NCBI GenBank assembly: GCA_025506515.1
Contig: CM046447.1
Coordinates: 88,397,498 to 88,461,497, forward strand
Length of the DNA: 64,000 nucleotides
Source of the DNA: Flaveria trinervia
Lineage: Eukaryota > Streptophyta > Magnoliopsida > Asterales > Asteraceae
Direction: 5' to 3'
Part shown: positions 9,888 through 23,900 of the stretch, in pieces
Layout: every line of letters starts with the position of its first letter
How positions within the stretch are numbered: the stretch's first letter is position 1
Made by a program: the position numbers and the translations under genes
The notes under the pieces: generated by a model
Told to the model about the DNA's origin: nothing
The model's input: only the letters and a program-made list of their open reading frames with translations
Database searches by the model: none

Positions 9888-12617
9888 TGTCATCCCGACG
9901 GAAGCGTGAAATACATAGGGAGTGACTTGATTGCTCAGAACTCATTGTCAGATAACACATAATCATACATAATTCATAACATAATATTAGGGTTAGGATT
10001 ACGTAAAATCATAATAGTCAAAATTTGAAATTACATATCCTATTACATCATAAAGATTTAACAGCTACATCTTCAGAGACGATGGAAGTGAGCATCCACC
10101 GATACACTGAAGTCATACAGGTTACTATTAGGTTCACACAAACTTTTCCTACAACTTCACCCAGCCATTAAAAACATCAAGGAGAACTTAAGTTGTTAGT
10201 CATGATGAATTCCTGAAAAAGCATACCAAAAATAGTCAACACAAAGTTGGTGAGCTTCACAAGTTTATTAAACATATAATATTGATGCATTATATATACA
10301 ACCAAACCTTACATAGCAATTAGATCATTCATATCTGTCATATCATATTCACATAAATCAGATAACATAGCATTATAACACTCATTCTGTTAATGCAGAG
10401 ATATCCCCTAAGTAGCGCTACCAATGTTATCTAACGGTTCCACATCCGAATTAATGGTTGTAACATAAATTTCAGTAATATGCATCAATTCATAAATTAG
10501 TATGCTTTTTCCCCAAAACTTTATAAAAACAAAATGGGCCATGAAACTCACCTTTACTCCAAATGGTAACCTATAAACAAGAAAAATATTTATAATTTAG
10601 AAAACATAATTATTTTCTTCAAAATTTTCAGTACCTCAATTATTATTGAAACTGTTATAGTGAATAGGTAATAACATACAACGCAATATACTCAAATTTC
10701 GCATTTTAATTACTTATGGTTTATTTTCTATAATTTTCATGATATTTAATAAATTATTAAAAATAGTTTCTGCTTTCTAAAAATTCTCAAATTTAATCAG
10801 AATGTTTGGAATAATATTTCTAACTTTTAAAAATTTTCCAAAGTCTTATATCATAGCAGATTTATTATCTTGATTTTCCTCCTTTTACTAATATTTAATA
10901 AATTATCAGATTTCGTCTAAAATTCTATTTTCTCACAGAATGTTCTTTTAGGTTTTCATACTTTCTGAAATTTTCTCATAATTTATTTAATAGCTTAAGT
11001 ATTTTTCCTGATTTTTAGTTTTCAGAATAGTTAAAATTCATATTTCAGATAATACCTTGAGTTAGGTCACGAGATTTTTCCAGTGGATTCTATAATTCTT
11101 AATAGTCAGTATATAATTTTTCCATACATTACTAGGATCGGTTCTTCCGATATAATTTTTCCTTTTTAAATACTTAGATAATTTAATAAATTAATTTACT
11201 TATGGAAATAGCACCAAAATTTACAGAATTATATTTCCCAATATTCTCAACATGTTTTCAATGTTTTTTCCCACAATCATAGTTGTTAATATGCATAACT
11301 GATTTTAACAAATTATAACTAGGTTTTTAACCCTTTTTGTTGATAATTTCTTGCTAAAACTTGATTTTAAGGTTGTTTTCATTTTTCCAGATTCTTAAAA
11401 GCTTCCTTTTAGTTCTGAAAAATTAGTTTGATTTTTATATGTTTTTACAAACAAAATCTTGAGTGTTAAATTTTGGTCACATGTGTTTATTTAAACACAT
11501 GTTTAGCTTTTGTAACCTTATCAAGTAGGTTTTAGAGTTAGAACCTGATTTTGACAGAAGGAGAGTGTGAGGAGATGATGAGGATGGTCTAAGCTTGCTT
11601 GGTTTTGGTGTTCTTGACAATCTTTCGAGAGGTGATCTTTCGCGAGGCTTGGATGTTGTTGCCTAGTAACCGAGAGAGATGTAGATAATGATGATAATAT
11701 GTGATGGTTATGGTGTTGTCCGAGAGTGGGGATGACGGTATTTGATTGGAGAGGTGGTGACCGAGAGGGTTGAGGGAGTAGTTGTAGTTGCGGTGATGGT
11801 GTTCGGGAGTGGTGCGATTACAAGGTGTCCGGATGAAGGTGGTATATGGTTGGGGTTAGATTGGCCGAGAGTTTGGTGTTCTCATGGTTCCTTCGGCCGC
11901 TCCTTTAAGTATGGAGCTTGTCATCATGAGGTCTACTTCTTAGTGTAACTAGGAGTGCTTAGTTTGCTCATTAGGGTGGGAGGTGGCGGTTTGTGAATGT
12001 TCTTGGTGTCCCGATGGCTAGGTGGCGAATGGAGAGGTGTGTGAGTCACCAAGCAATCATTACAAGAATAATCTAATGATTTGGTTGTTAAATCGGTGAT
12101 TGAGGGTGCTTAATGAACCGGTTTTGTGATCTTAATTGGTGCTTGGTTTGAGGTTTAAGTGTAAGGGATTTGTTTAGGTTTATTAATGTCAAGTTCTCTT
12201 GGTGTTAACTTGTGTTTATGATGTTATGGTTGGGTTGTATTTAGTGTTTTGATGTTGTATTTGTTGATGTATTTTGATTACATATAATTCTATCTCAATG
12301 GATTATTTTTGAGTACATGCACACGTAATTCTTATGCATGCAAACATGTAATGAGTATACTCATTTTCACATAAACATATAATATACATGATATATGTTT
12401 CTTAGCAAAAGATGGCACATGCAACGTAAAAGGGTGTGCATGCGACCATGCATACGTATACTTGTATATATACAAGTGAACAATATACTTATGTAAACAA
12501 AATGAAAGCATGCATACGTCATGTATATAAATATATATATATATATATTAATCTAGGTGTGGTTCAAAATATTTGAATGAACTTAGTGTATAAAATTTCT
12601 AATCTAGGGTTGTCACA
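9888..12617 (-). repeat. 5' LTR of the first gypsy element (2730 bp)
   Basis: Pairs with 1744-4501 over its full length. Relative to that copy it lacks single bases at many places, mostly in runs of two or more identical bases, with few base substitutions. The 5'-splice-site-like AAGGTGAGT (minus strand, 10545-10553) and the 18-base palindrome (12460-12477) are both conserved. As the 5' LTR it should hold the promoter and start of the element transcript. Confidence 0.93.
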
Positions 12618-12622
12618 TGACA
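12618..12622. repeat. target-site duplication TGACA, right copy
   Basis: Matches 1739-1743 exactly and directly follows the LTR end TTGTCACA. Confidence 0.9.
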
Positions 12623-14777
12623 AGCCAATCAATCAAAGGCATTCACTATTATTTATTATAGTTCGTAAGTTCTAATTCATCAATTCCGAATTAACTAATT
12701 GGTCTGCTTAAACACCCGTTCTTTAAATTTATGTGAGTGTATTTTTATATTATATGATATGGTTATAAGTAGTTATGAGTGAAGGATATAAAAATTTTAA
12801 TATTCAATCTGTATTTATAGAAAATACTATTCAAAACCCTATAATGTTTTAATAAATTTTAAGTGGTTGTGAGTGGAGAATAGAAAAAAAAAGTAATGAT
12901 AAAGATACAAAAATTTATATAGTTGAAAAGAAAAAAAATAATAATATTTTTTAATGTAATCATATAAATAATGATATGAAATGGATTGTGAATACTCACT
13001 GCCCGTAAAACAATAATAATAATAAAAAGTGACTATGAGATTATATTAATATACCTAGAATATAAATGAGAGGGTGTGCGTGTATATGCATTCGATCTTG
13101 AAAACTAGTCAAATTTTTTAAATTTTATTGTTGTGATGTAAATCATTGTCATTATAATTTGAGTAATCTACATAGATGTCTCATGTGGTATACTCTTTTT
13201 CTTTTAATTTTATAAAAACTAAAAATAGAAAATAAAATCCTAAATCCCCTCGCCCAAAAACCCATTTCCTTCTCTACAGCAACCACTATCCTTTTGGACT
13301 AAACAAAGGTTTAAAGCAATTTATCAAGGCCGCCAATCTTTGTCGAATTTCTATATTTTTTCTTTCATTTTGTGGAGATATTCAATCCCCAAAATTTAAC
13401 ACTCTTTAGAAAATTGAATGAAGCAACAATAAATTTATTATTATTATTGTTAATATTTAAGGGGATGCATATGTTTTAGTTTTCTTTTTATTATATAAAT
13501 TGTTAATATATGAAAGGACAATAATACTCTTGAAATTAACTGACCAAACTAATGTGTTAAATCAATGGACATGCATGAAAGCAAATCAGTGGTGGAGAAT
13601 TACATCCATAATTTATAAAGTTTAGGGTTGACTCTTTAAAATTTAACTTAAATCAGAGACATCATCTATGTGATTTACTTTTTAATTTCAAAAGGTGATT
13701 TTGTAAACTAGTTTTAAAGTAAAACAAGAGAGATTGAGAGCGGAAGGCTAACATTATTCAAATAAAGCATCAACGTTATTCTTCGTTGGATCAACTTGTG
13801 TTAGTTGCTCGTGCTTCTTTGGACCATGTATGAGAAACAACTTGCACCCATTTATTTATAAACATTTTGAAAATGATGTATGGTAAAATGAGTTATGTTT
13901 TGGAAAATATCTCTTTACTATTCCACTAAAAATAATCCAACTAAGTTCTAGATTTTATATATCTAATATCTATAAAAGATAAATATTTCATTTTAAGATG
14001 TATAAGGCACGTGTGATATACCTGATTATGGTGTCAATGTCTTTTGTATCTCTTCATCATGATTTCAATAGTACGAAAAGCTTGAATAAAAAACTTAATT
14101 AAAACTCAGGGATATATATAATTTTTTTGTAAATAAAAAACTTATTCACTTTAATTTTATATAACTTGACAAGATTATATATTGTCATGACCTTCAAGAA
14201 ATGGAAGCATAACAATTAGTGTCATAAGTTTCATCTTAGCTCCAACAAATATAACCTAAAACCATTTTTTTTATTTTCATCAAAATAACCATTATATATA
14301 CACATGAAAAACATAAAAGAAGTTCACGTGCATATATTGACTAAAATATACAGGCCAGATAGGATTTGGCATTTGTTTTGAAGACATATCTTCCTTATCC
14401 TCTCCCTATTCTCATGAGTCAAGATGACTAAGCATCACTAGGGTATTATCATGAAAGTATTTCAAGAACCTTTTTTTAATAACTTAATAATATTAAATTA
14501 AGCACAATTAAATTGTATAAGTATAATTATCTTTCCAACTTTTTTCTGTAAATACTTCAAACACATAGATTGATGATAAGGTGGGATCATGCATATTGGC
14601 CTTGCATATCATGATTAGGGTGGTGTTGTATTATGGAGATGTCCTACCGTTCACTTTTCCAAATATGTCAATTCAAACTATTCTTTTAATATTCTTTTAA
14701 GATTACATAATAATAAACAATAATATTATGATACATATACATATATAATTTTGTATTTTCTTTTGAACGACATCACG

Positions 14778-14899
14778 GTTAAATAATTTAAAATGATTAT
14801 GTCTTTGTCATGGCAACCAAGAATTTAATATTGTTACAGTTAAATAATTTAAAATGATTATGTCTTTGTCATTACAATCAAGATTTAATATTATTATTG
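14778..14899. repeat. 61-bp tandem duplication
   Basis: GTTAAATAATTTAAAATGAT and the following ~40 bases occur twice, beginning at 14778 and 14839. The copies differ by a few bases in the second half. Confidence 0.75.
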
Positions 14900-16285
14900 A
14901 ATAAGATATGAAACTACGTTATATTATATTATAACTAACAATATAAGGTGCGGTTCCGTAAAGAAATTAAATATAAAAGAATATTGACATTCAAGCTCTT
15001 TGAAGAAAAGATGCTTATAGTACAAAAGGAATTTATATAAGAAAGAAATACACTCTAGAATAAGCATTAATTTACAAACATTTTATGTTTGTCACTCATT
15101 TTACAAGATTTTGCAAGATTAAATTAGATCCGTAATAGATTCATCACTCATTTTGAAAACTTATATAATTTTAAGAGAAAATCATATATTTACTCAATGT
15201 AAAATTGAAATTGTATATCTCCTTATAATTTTTTTAATTGCATATTTACTTAATTCATAACAAAAATTACATGTATCCCTTGCATAATAAAAAGAGCCCA
15301 TATTTGCCCATTTTGTTTTATTTTATTAGAAATGAATTATAGATTGACTATGTTACTTTTGTTTTCACAAAACCTTTGTAATTTTTATATTTACCCATAT
15401 TTAGCTAGATTTTTTTTCTTTTTCTTTGTTTTTCATTTTTCAGTCATTTTTGCTGATGAATTATTTAGTTTCTTAATTTTTGTTGTCCATTTTTGTGTTC
15501 TTTCATTACTTTATCCCTCTATGTTGTATCTATTCTTTTGTCACTAGCTTTAGAGTGACAAAATGCAACACAAATGCCAAACTTTTAAGTCATCACAAAA
15601 GCAAAAAAATTATGACAAAAAAATTACAAACAATTATGAGTAAAATAATCATCCTATAATTTATTTTTAATAATAAGTCAAAATGGGAAAATTTGATGTG
15701 TTTTCACTAAAGGAGCGGTCTACAATTTTGATTTTGAGTTTGATAAATATACAATTAACAAAGTTTACAAGAAGATATATACAATTGCCCTTAATTTTAC
15801 TTCATTCGCAAGTCCATTTTCTTTCAAGTTAGTCCCTCAACTTCTCACCATATCTCCATTTCTAAACAATTTAAATCTTTTCAAATTAGGGTGGCAAAAT
15901 AAGGTCAAGAAACGAGACATTGAAACCAAACAAATAATAGTTTGGTGTGTTCATTTTTATTTCTTTACTCACATTTTAGTTACTAAGTTGTCATTTTTCA
16001 TATATCTTATAGTACGTTATTACGATGATAATGTATGTTAACAATGTGAATCAATAACTATCAATTAATTATTTTATAAAAGTAGTTAATATTTTCTAAA
16101 TATTGAAGCAATATAACCATTAAACATCCATCATACCACACATATATCTGATGACATTGATCCACAGCTGTACATTAAAATAATCGGTATATAACTTTTC
16201 AAATATGATATTAGTATTAGAATTTTAATGCAATCATATTTTAATAAAGAGACTATTACATATATCTCCTATATACTTTATTAAT

Positions 16286-16288
<3 letters not shown>

Positions 16289-16360
<72 letters not shown>
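16289..16360. repeat. (AT)n microsatellite, about 36 units
   Basis: Uninterrupted alternating A and T. It produces an artificial Ile/Tyr ORF on the minus strand. Confidence 0.95.
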
Positions 16361-16365
<5 letters not shown>

Positions 16366-17549
16366 TATATTTAAAAATGTTAAAAACATAGTACTGACAC
16401 TTATATGAAATTATAACAATTTTATTTTTGAATAAATTTGTTGAGATGAACTCAAACAATGAATAATAAAACACTATTTTCTTTTATTAGTGAAATAAGA
16501 CCACATGATTTTTTTTATTTAATGGATTAAAGATCACTCTTAATTCAACCAAACCTAAAAATTGACACGACACCATTTTCGGCCTTCTTCTTAAAGGTTT
16601 GGCACCTAACTCATTCATAAATATCACATGCATTTTAGGTTCAGTGTACTTTTACTTTTGAGTCCCTCATTATACTCTATTGCTTACTTTTGAACCCATT
16701 GTATTCATTTCTTCTCTAAGTCTCTAAGTCTCTAACCCTTAACATGATTTTATTTTTGTCACTTTTTATTTTTCTTATTTCCTATGGATTTCATCTCATC
16801 ATCTATCGCTCGCTTCCCCTTCAACGGAGCAACCATATTTATGGCTTGATACTTTAAAGGAACGCAGTTTTTATGAGTATCTATAACATATTATCTGCAA
16901 ACAAAAAATACATGTTTAAATGAATAAACATTTGGTTTTCTTTTTGGACATGAAACTAAACTACACATTTTTTATATCAAGTTTGTTAAAAGATTGTTCA
17001 TGATTGACAACTAGCTCAACATCTTCCGTATGTTCGTCTTACTTTGACTCCTATAGCTTGGATAAATGGGGAGTTATGTCGTTTTCAAGTTGTGATAGTC
17101 GAACATCATTCTCCTTGATCACGTGTAATTCAATAGTCTCATGTTGTAACCTCACCTATCCTTTAACCACAAAATTCCATCTTAAAATTATTGTCATTTT
17201 TAATCTTTGAACCAATCCAAACCACGAGGTGAATAAATTTTATAATTACCATGAGTGAGTGTGAATTAATTTTATTATGTTTGTCACACCAGCCTTATGC
17301 AAAGTTGAATAGACAATGTAAGTCCCTATGAATATTCACATTAACTATAACAAAGATCATACACTTCACTGCATGTTGAATGTGAAGGATAGAAATCCTA
17401 AAAGACTAGCTTGAAAAGGGTCAAGTACAGGTCAATGCAAAAAGTTTGGTTATGTAATATCCCTTGATCACTTAAAAGATTTTGCAGCTAAAGTTAAATG
17501 TATCTTGTGGATCGTAAATCAAGGAATAATCATATCCAATTCAAAATTA

Positions 17550-17796
17550 GACCATGTGTAATGGGGCTTAAACCTATACATAACGTCACATAATGCCTCT
17601 ATCACCATTACGGTGAGGCGTTATGTTTAAAGGGACATTATTATTATAGCGCCACTAATCATCAAATCCATAATGATGAAGGGGTGTTATAAGGGCATTA
17701 ATCATTACTTATATTTTTAACAAAAAAATTAATGGTGACTTAACACTGATGTGACAGAAAATACTTTTTAATGGGCATTAAGCATTACTCATGGTC
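17550..17796. mobile_element. Tourist-like (PIF/Harbinger) MITE, 247 bp
   Basis: The left end GACCATGTGTAATG and the right end CATTACTCATGGTC are inverted repeats with one mismatch. The trinucleotide TTA flanks both sides (17547-17549 and 17797-17799). A 3-bp TTA/TAA target duplication is the mark of PIF/Harbinger elements. Inside is a second hairpin: CATAATGCCTC near 17590 pairs with GAGGCGTTATG near 17620. No coding capacity, so it would need a transposase in trans. Confidence 0.72.
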
Positions 17797-17799
17797 TTA

Positions 17800-19567
17800 T
17801 CTTGAAAGATTTCTACACATTCTAACAAACTGCACGGATCTTATAGCGATGAATGCAACAAATATACGCGTTTGACTAAGTTGTATACGAATTTAGCAAA
17901 ACGACTAATGTATCATCCGAAACGTACCAATATGATCATTGTATACTTTTGTTGCATATATGTTAGGGATCAAATATGAAAACTCATCCCAAATGACTAT
18001 CTTGATAGGTAAGGGAGTACATATGTCAGAAAAACTACAGATTGAAATTTAAGACTTTAGATCCAAACGCAACCTCTGCTAAAGTTTCTTGCGCAACAAC
18101 TACCACTATAAATTTTTTTATTTGTGTTGTTTACTGTATTTCTTATACTTATTTTTATTTCGATAAACATTTTATTCTCTTGTGTTTATATGATTAATAA
18201 GTTACCGTTATTATTTGAAATAATTTGTTTGATTATGCTAATTATTTATTTGTTATTACTCATTTTTTAGGAGCTATCGAATTCATTTAACAAAACAAAG
18301 TCATTTTCAAGTGATGTAATTGAGCGTTTATGAAAGATACATATAGGAAAATTGTAAAATATAATTTGTTTTATGTTTATAATAAAGCATGTTTTTTAAT
18401 CGTTTATGAAAGATACATATAGGAAAATTGTAAAATATAATTTGTTTTATGTTTATAATAAAGCATGTTTTTTAATAATACTAAATAGTTCATATTATAA
18501 TTTTATCATTATATATTTTTTTGTAGATCAACTGATTTTGACTCGATCCATCCTTTCTCCATACCGCTTACAATTTAACTATCAATACATATTATAATAT
18601 AAGTCTGGATTCATCAGTTGTTGTTGGTCATGACACTAGTGATGGGTAATGTAAATTTTCATGACAATCAACGTGTTGTGAAGTCGATTTGGATTTTGAT
18701 TTGTTTAGATATCAAGGTTCAATGTTCAATTCAAAATTTCAAGAATTTGAATACCACACCTGATTTCAAACATTCAAACATTTTGATCTGGGTTCAATTT
18801 AGAAAAACTACTGTTTTCATGGGTCCAATTACACATTTTTATGGTTAACAAAATGGTGTAGTGTGTTTCTATATGGAGCCTTTCATGATTGTCCTTAGTT
18901 TTAGTTTTAGTGGTAGGTGGTTGATGATAGAGTATATATTAAGAGCAATGTATGGAAGTGTATTCAAGAAATCACAAAGAATACATGAACATAGAACATA
19001 TTAACAAGTGAGTCACTTATAAAGTTAATAACTTTTAACTAAAAATCCGTGAACACAATTATAATAAATATAAATATGTTCATGTAGAAAATTTTTGAAA
19101 ATTTATTTAAAACTTACTCTAAAATATATTTTTAATATCTTTTCATACTAATAAAATAAATATTTTATAGTTATCACATTAGCAACAAGATACATATAGC
19201 AGTAACAATAATGTCATATAGAGTTATAGATACCACATCATCAAAATAGGTTAATGAGTTGCCAAAATACATTAATAACATCATAACACGCCACTTGAAG
19301 TTTTTAAGATTTGATGGATGATATAAGTAATAAAAATACGTAGACTTATAATATTATACTTAGTATATTACATCAGCATTTAGTCTACATCAAAAGCTTG
19401 TAATCTATGATACCTAATGTGTTTCTTCACATATGACTGAGGATTTAAGTTAACTTACAAAATTATGTATCACACCAAGTATTATATATATTAAGATGAA
19501 TGTCGGTATGAATAGTAGCATCGTCACGTGGCACTACTTGATTCGCTATTGTTTATCTTTACGATTT

Positions 19568-19571
<4 letters not shown>
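17800..19571. other. AT-rich intergenic DNA, no gene seen
   Basis: Contains a perfect 76-bp tandem duplication at 18325-18476 but no ORF with recognisable features. A 76-codon frame at 18618-18848 overlaps AT-rich DNA and I do not support it as a gene. Confidence 0.5.
18325..18476. repeat. perfect 76-bp tandem duplication
   Basis: The unit starting CGTTTATGAAAGATACATAT occurs at 18325-18400 and again at 18401-18476 with no difference that I can see. This implies a very recent duplication or an assembly artefact. Confidence 0.92.

Positions 19572-19631
<60 letters not shown>
19572..19631. repeat. (TA)n tract left of TIR element A1
   Basis: Alternating TA with one phase slip. It directly borders the inverted-repeat element at 19632. 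Confidence 0.95.
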
Positions 19632-19633
<2 letters not shown>

Positions 19634-20018
19634 AAATGATCAAATGAAAACCATGTTATAATTAAAAATCATGAAAACCACTACTATACAATCACAAAAT
19701 TTATAATTGATTTAACTTTATAATTGTTAAAAGTATATTTAAGTAAACTTTAACATTATTTTTTGAGGTCAATATATATTTTCTGATTTAAACTCCAAGG
19801 AACGACGATAATGACGAAACGACTTATGTAACGTAACTTGTATGAGTTAGATATACGTAACTTTTAGCTGTATACTTGGTAACACGCACTTACATATACA
19901 TAACACTTACACATATGTAATGCATAGTTATGCACTTTGTAATACGAACTTACATATATGTAACCCTTGGTTTTTATTGTTTTCATTTATAATATGGTTT
20001 TCAAAGGAACCCTCCCCT
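19632..20018. mobile_element. (TA)n-flanked TIR element, family A (A1), about 387 bp
   Basis: The left end (GGAAATGATCAAATGAAAAC, then CATGTTATAATTAAAAATCA) is an imperfect inverted repeat of the right end (GGTTTTCAAAGGAACCCTCC preceded by TTTCATTTATAATA). Both ends abut (TA)n. The middle (19840-19970) holds several near-palindromes of the TTAC-N6-GTAA type. There is no coding frame. This resembles non-autonomous elements that use TA microsatellites as targets, such as rice Micron. The family assignment is mine. Confidence 0.6.
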
Positions 20019-21400
<1,382 letters not shown>

Positions 21401-21516
21401 CATATATAGATGTATATACATATATATATATATGTATAGATGTATATACATATATATATATACGTATAGATGTATATACATATATATATATATACGTATA
21501 GATGTATACATATATA

Positions 21517-21549
<33 letters not shown>

Positions 21550-21550
21550 A
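21401..21550. repeat. TA-rich minisatellite with GTATAGATGTATA units
   Basis: About four copies of a unit of roughly 30-36 bases (TATAGATGTATA followed by (TA)n and a CG or TG step), ending in (GTAT)n. It separates A2 from A3. Confidence 0.8.
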
Positions 21551-22224
21551 TTGGGTGGTTCCTAAGAAAAACCATGATTTACTAGAAAACTATGAAAACC
21601 AAATCTAAACCATTGATCAATTTAATCAATGGTTGATTACAAAATAACATTTTAGTAAATAATTCAAAATTTAATAGATTATATTAATGATAAAAAGGCA
21701 AATTTGGAAGAATATTTTTTAGTTTTGAAAACAACAACCAAAAATCCTACATTCACTCTTCTCTCACCACTTTCCTCTCTCATAAATTACATTTAAACAA
21801 ATTTCAAGAGTTGACTTCGTTTTTGTTATCTTCATATGCATCAACAATTGAATTCATCCCTATTTTTTAAAACAATCCAACGATGAGCTCATGTAGCCAT
21901 ATGTTAATCTGCTTACGTATACGTAAACACATAAGCAAATTGCATAATTAAATCTAATTGCAAATCTTCAAACAAAGTAAATCATGTTTATACATCTTTT
22001 TACATATATGCAACAATTATCAATTAGGTACGTGTAACTATAATACATTACTAGTACAAAATAATTTATTAAAATAATTAGTTTACATATATGTAGACGT
22101 GGTTTCGTTATGTAACCTGATTACATATACGTAACAATCATAAAAACCTAAAACTTAAGTTTTATAAAAAATATCAACAGATACACCGAAGGTAAGGTAT
22201 ATGTAAGTAACATTATATGTTACA
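21551..22224. mobile_element. TIR-element sequence, family A (A3), cut by gypsy element 2
   Basis: Begins GGGTGGTTCCTAAGAAAAAC next to the TA-rich tract, like A2 and A4, and holds TTAC-N6-GTAA words (for example near 21910 and 22120). No right inverted repeat is found before the LTR at 22225, so the second gypsy element probably inserted into it. Confidence 0.45.
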
Positions 22225-22712
22225 TGTAAGGTCCCGTTCCCGAAGACCTCACAGTTGGTCATTCATTGCACATAAAACATTATAATTACATTTGCCTTAC
22301 GAAAACATTGCAGCGGAAACATAAAAAATATAATTTTTCATATCATTACAAATGTTTTTGCAAGTTAATACAAGCGTTCATTTCAAAACATCATTCGTTC
22401 GCATTACAATGCAATAACATTAACAAAAGAATGTCATCCAAAAGAGCTGAGTAGCCGCCTCGTGCCATCCCCAGCAACGTTTACCTACCAACTGAAAATG
22501 TATAAAAGTCAGCGTTGTTGAGTGAGTTCTAGTTTTATAAATAAAACATACTTTTCTTTCGTAAAACCGTTCTTTACTTTCTTTCAAAACCATACTATAC
22601 TTTTCATTCATCCGTGATCATACGTCATACGTATATACAGATAATATCATCATTATCTTCTTTAATCTTTCATGCTTTACTTTCCTTTCTGACAACCATA
22701 AACCCTTCCCTT

Positions 22713-23022
22713 CTGTTCATGGTACTGACCTAAGGTCTATCATAGACCTTCTATAACGGTGCATCGCACCTCGTGGTCACAGTACCTAGGGTAAGATTTA
22801 GGTTTACTATGCAATACCTTTCTGTTCATGGTTCTGGACCTAGGCCACTCATAGACCTTCTATAACGGTGCATCGCACCTCATGGTCATAGTACCTAAGG
22901 TATGAATGTAGGTTTACCATTGCCATATGCAATACCTTTTTGTTTGTGGTTCTGGACCTAGGCCTATCATAGACCTTCTATAACGGTGCAGCGCACCTCG
23001 TGGTCACAGTACCTAAGGTATG
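22713..23022. repeat. three tandem ~110-120-bp units with GGTGC...GCACC hairpins
   Basis: Units start near 22713, 22822 and 22941. Each contains TCATAGACCTTCTATAACGG, a GGTGC-3 nt-GCACC hairpin (in the third copy the central bases differ), then GTGGTCAC and AGTACCTA. All three units also persist in the truncated LTR at 29303-29620. Confidence 0.85.
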
Positions 23023-23482
23023 CAGCAATAGTTCTATGCAAATGGTCAATCACAAAGAAAGACCCCAATGTACATGTCATGCTTACAAGACTTTTTCTAC
23101 TTTCATTACTCATTAATGCATGCATTCTTACTTCATGTTCCTCTTTCTTTTATCTTTCACTTTATGTTACATATTACTTCATTTATTCATTAACATCACA
23201 CGTAAAGTCATGGGAAGGATAAACATACATCATTATAAGGAACATAAACATATCATTCATACATCATCAAGCAGGGCATCATACACACATAACATACATC
23301 ATGTATGACCATGCAACATCATCATCATCATCATCATCATAAACATCAATCACATAACATAACATGCCCATCATACCATCTATGACCCCAAAAGTCAACT
23401 TACATAGCCCCCCGAGAATCTCCTAAGTCAAAGCCTACGTTACACTTTTTCCCCAAAAACTAGAAAAATATTCTAAGCCCTT

Positions 23483-23900
23483 AGGCGCATGGGCACTATG
23501 CAGGCGCATGGACACTATGCAGGCGCATGGACACTATGCAGGCGCATGGGAAACACTTAGGCGCATGGGTTTCAGGCGCATGGGCACTATGCAGGCGCAA
23601 GAGTGCTTAGGCGCATGGGGAATCCTGGACGTCTGGACACTTAGTCAATTCCAACCCAATTCTAGGCGCATGGGTACTGTTCAGGCGCATGAACACTTAG
23701 GCGCATGGACCAGTTGGGCGCATGGGCACTATTAGGGCGCATGGCCCTACACTTAGTCATCCGACTAATATTTCTAGGCGCATGAGCTGTACTTAAACAT
23801 TTCTAAGGCAATCTTAGGTGCATGGGCTACTGTTTAGGTGTATGAATTACACTTAATTCCTTCTAAGGCATTTTCAGGCGCATGAGCCTCATCTAGGCGC
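23483..23900. repeat. GGCGCATGG minisatellite inside the LTR
   Basis: The core AGGCGCATGG recurs about twenty times, with spacers such as GCACTATGC, AACACTT and CAGTTGG. The first few copies are a clean ~18-bp tandem; later copies are diverged (GGTGCATGG, GGCGCTTGG). It is far richer in CpG and G+C than its surroundings. Confidence 0.88.

Larger units (their letters stand above)
1744..12617 (-). mobile_element. complete Ty3/gypsy LTR retrotransposon (chromovirus-like), frameshifted
   Basis: A 10.9-kb element read on the minus strand. In element order it has a 5' LTR (9888-12617), a primer-binding site matching initiator-Met tRNA (9871-9884), a leader, gag with zinc knuckles, aspartic protease, reverse transcriptase, RNase H and integrase, a polypurine tract (4502-4511) and a 3' LTR (1744-4501). 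The order RT - RNase H - integrase defines Ty3/gypsy. The integrase C-terminus ends in a chromodomain-like segment (TWE...YPHLF), as in plant Tekay/Del-type chromoviruses. Both LTRs start TG and end CA and a TGACA duplication flanks the element. The coding region is split by many frameshifts, so as written it is not autonomous. Confidence 0.93.
12623..17546. other. AT-rich intergenic DNA, no gene seen
   Basis: Mostly low-complexity A+T with scattered short ORFs that lack features; for example 15332-15547 is a Phe/Leu-rich frame caused by T-runs. It contains a 61-bp tandem duplication and a (TA)n tract, annotated separately. Confidence 0.55.

Noticed and set aside
11742..11948. 68-codon Val/Gly-rich plus-strand ORF
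   Set aside because: It lies inside an LTR, is antisense to the element, and is broken by indels in the other LTR copy.
15332..15547. 71-codon Phe/Leu-rich plus-strand ORF resembling a membrane protein
   Set aside because: It is caused by T-rich low-complexity DNA, with no conserved block and no start context.
23483..23900. Possible CRISPR-like repeat-spacer pattern
   Set aside because: The spacers are short, variable in length and themselves derived from the repeat, and the array is inside a plant LTR. It is a minisatellite.
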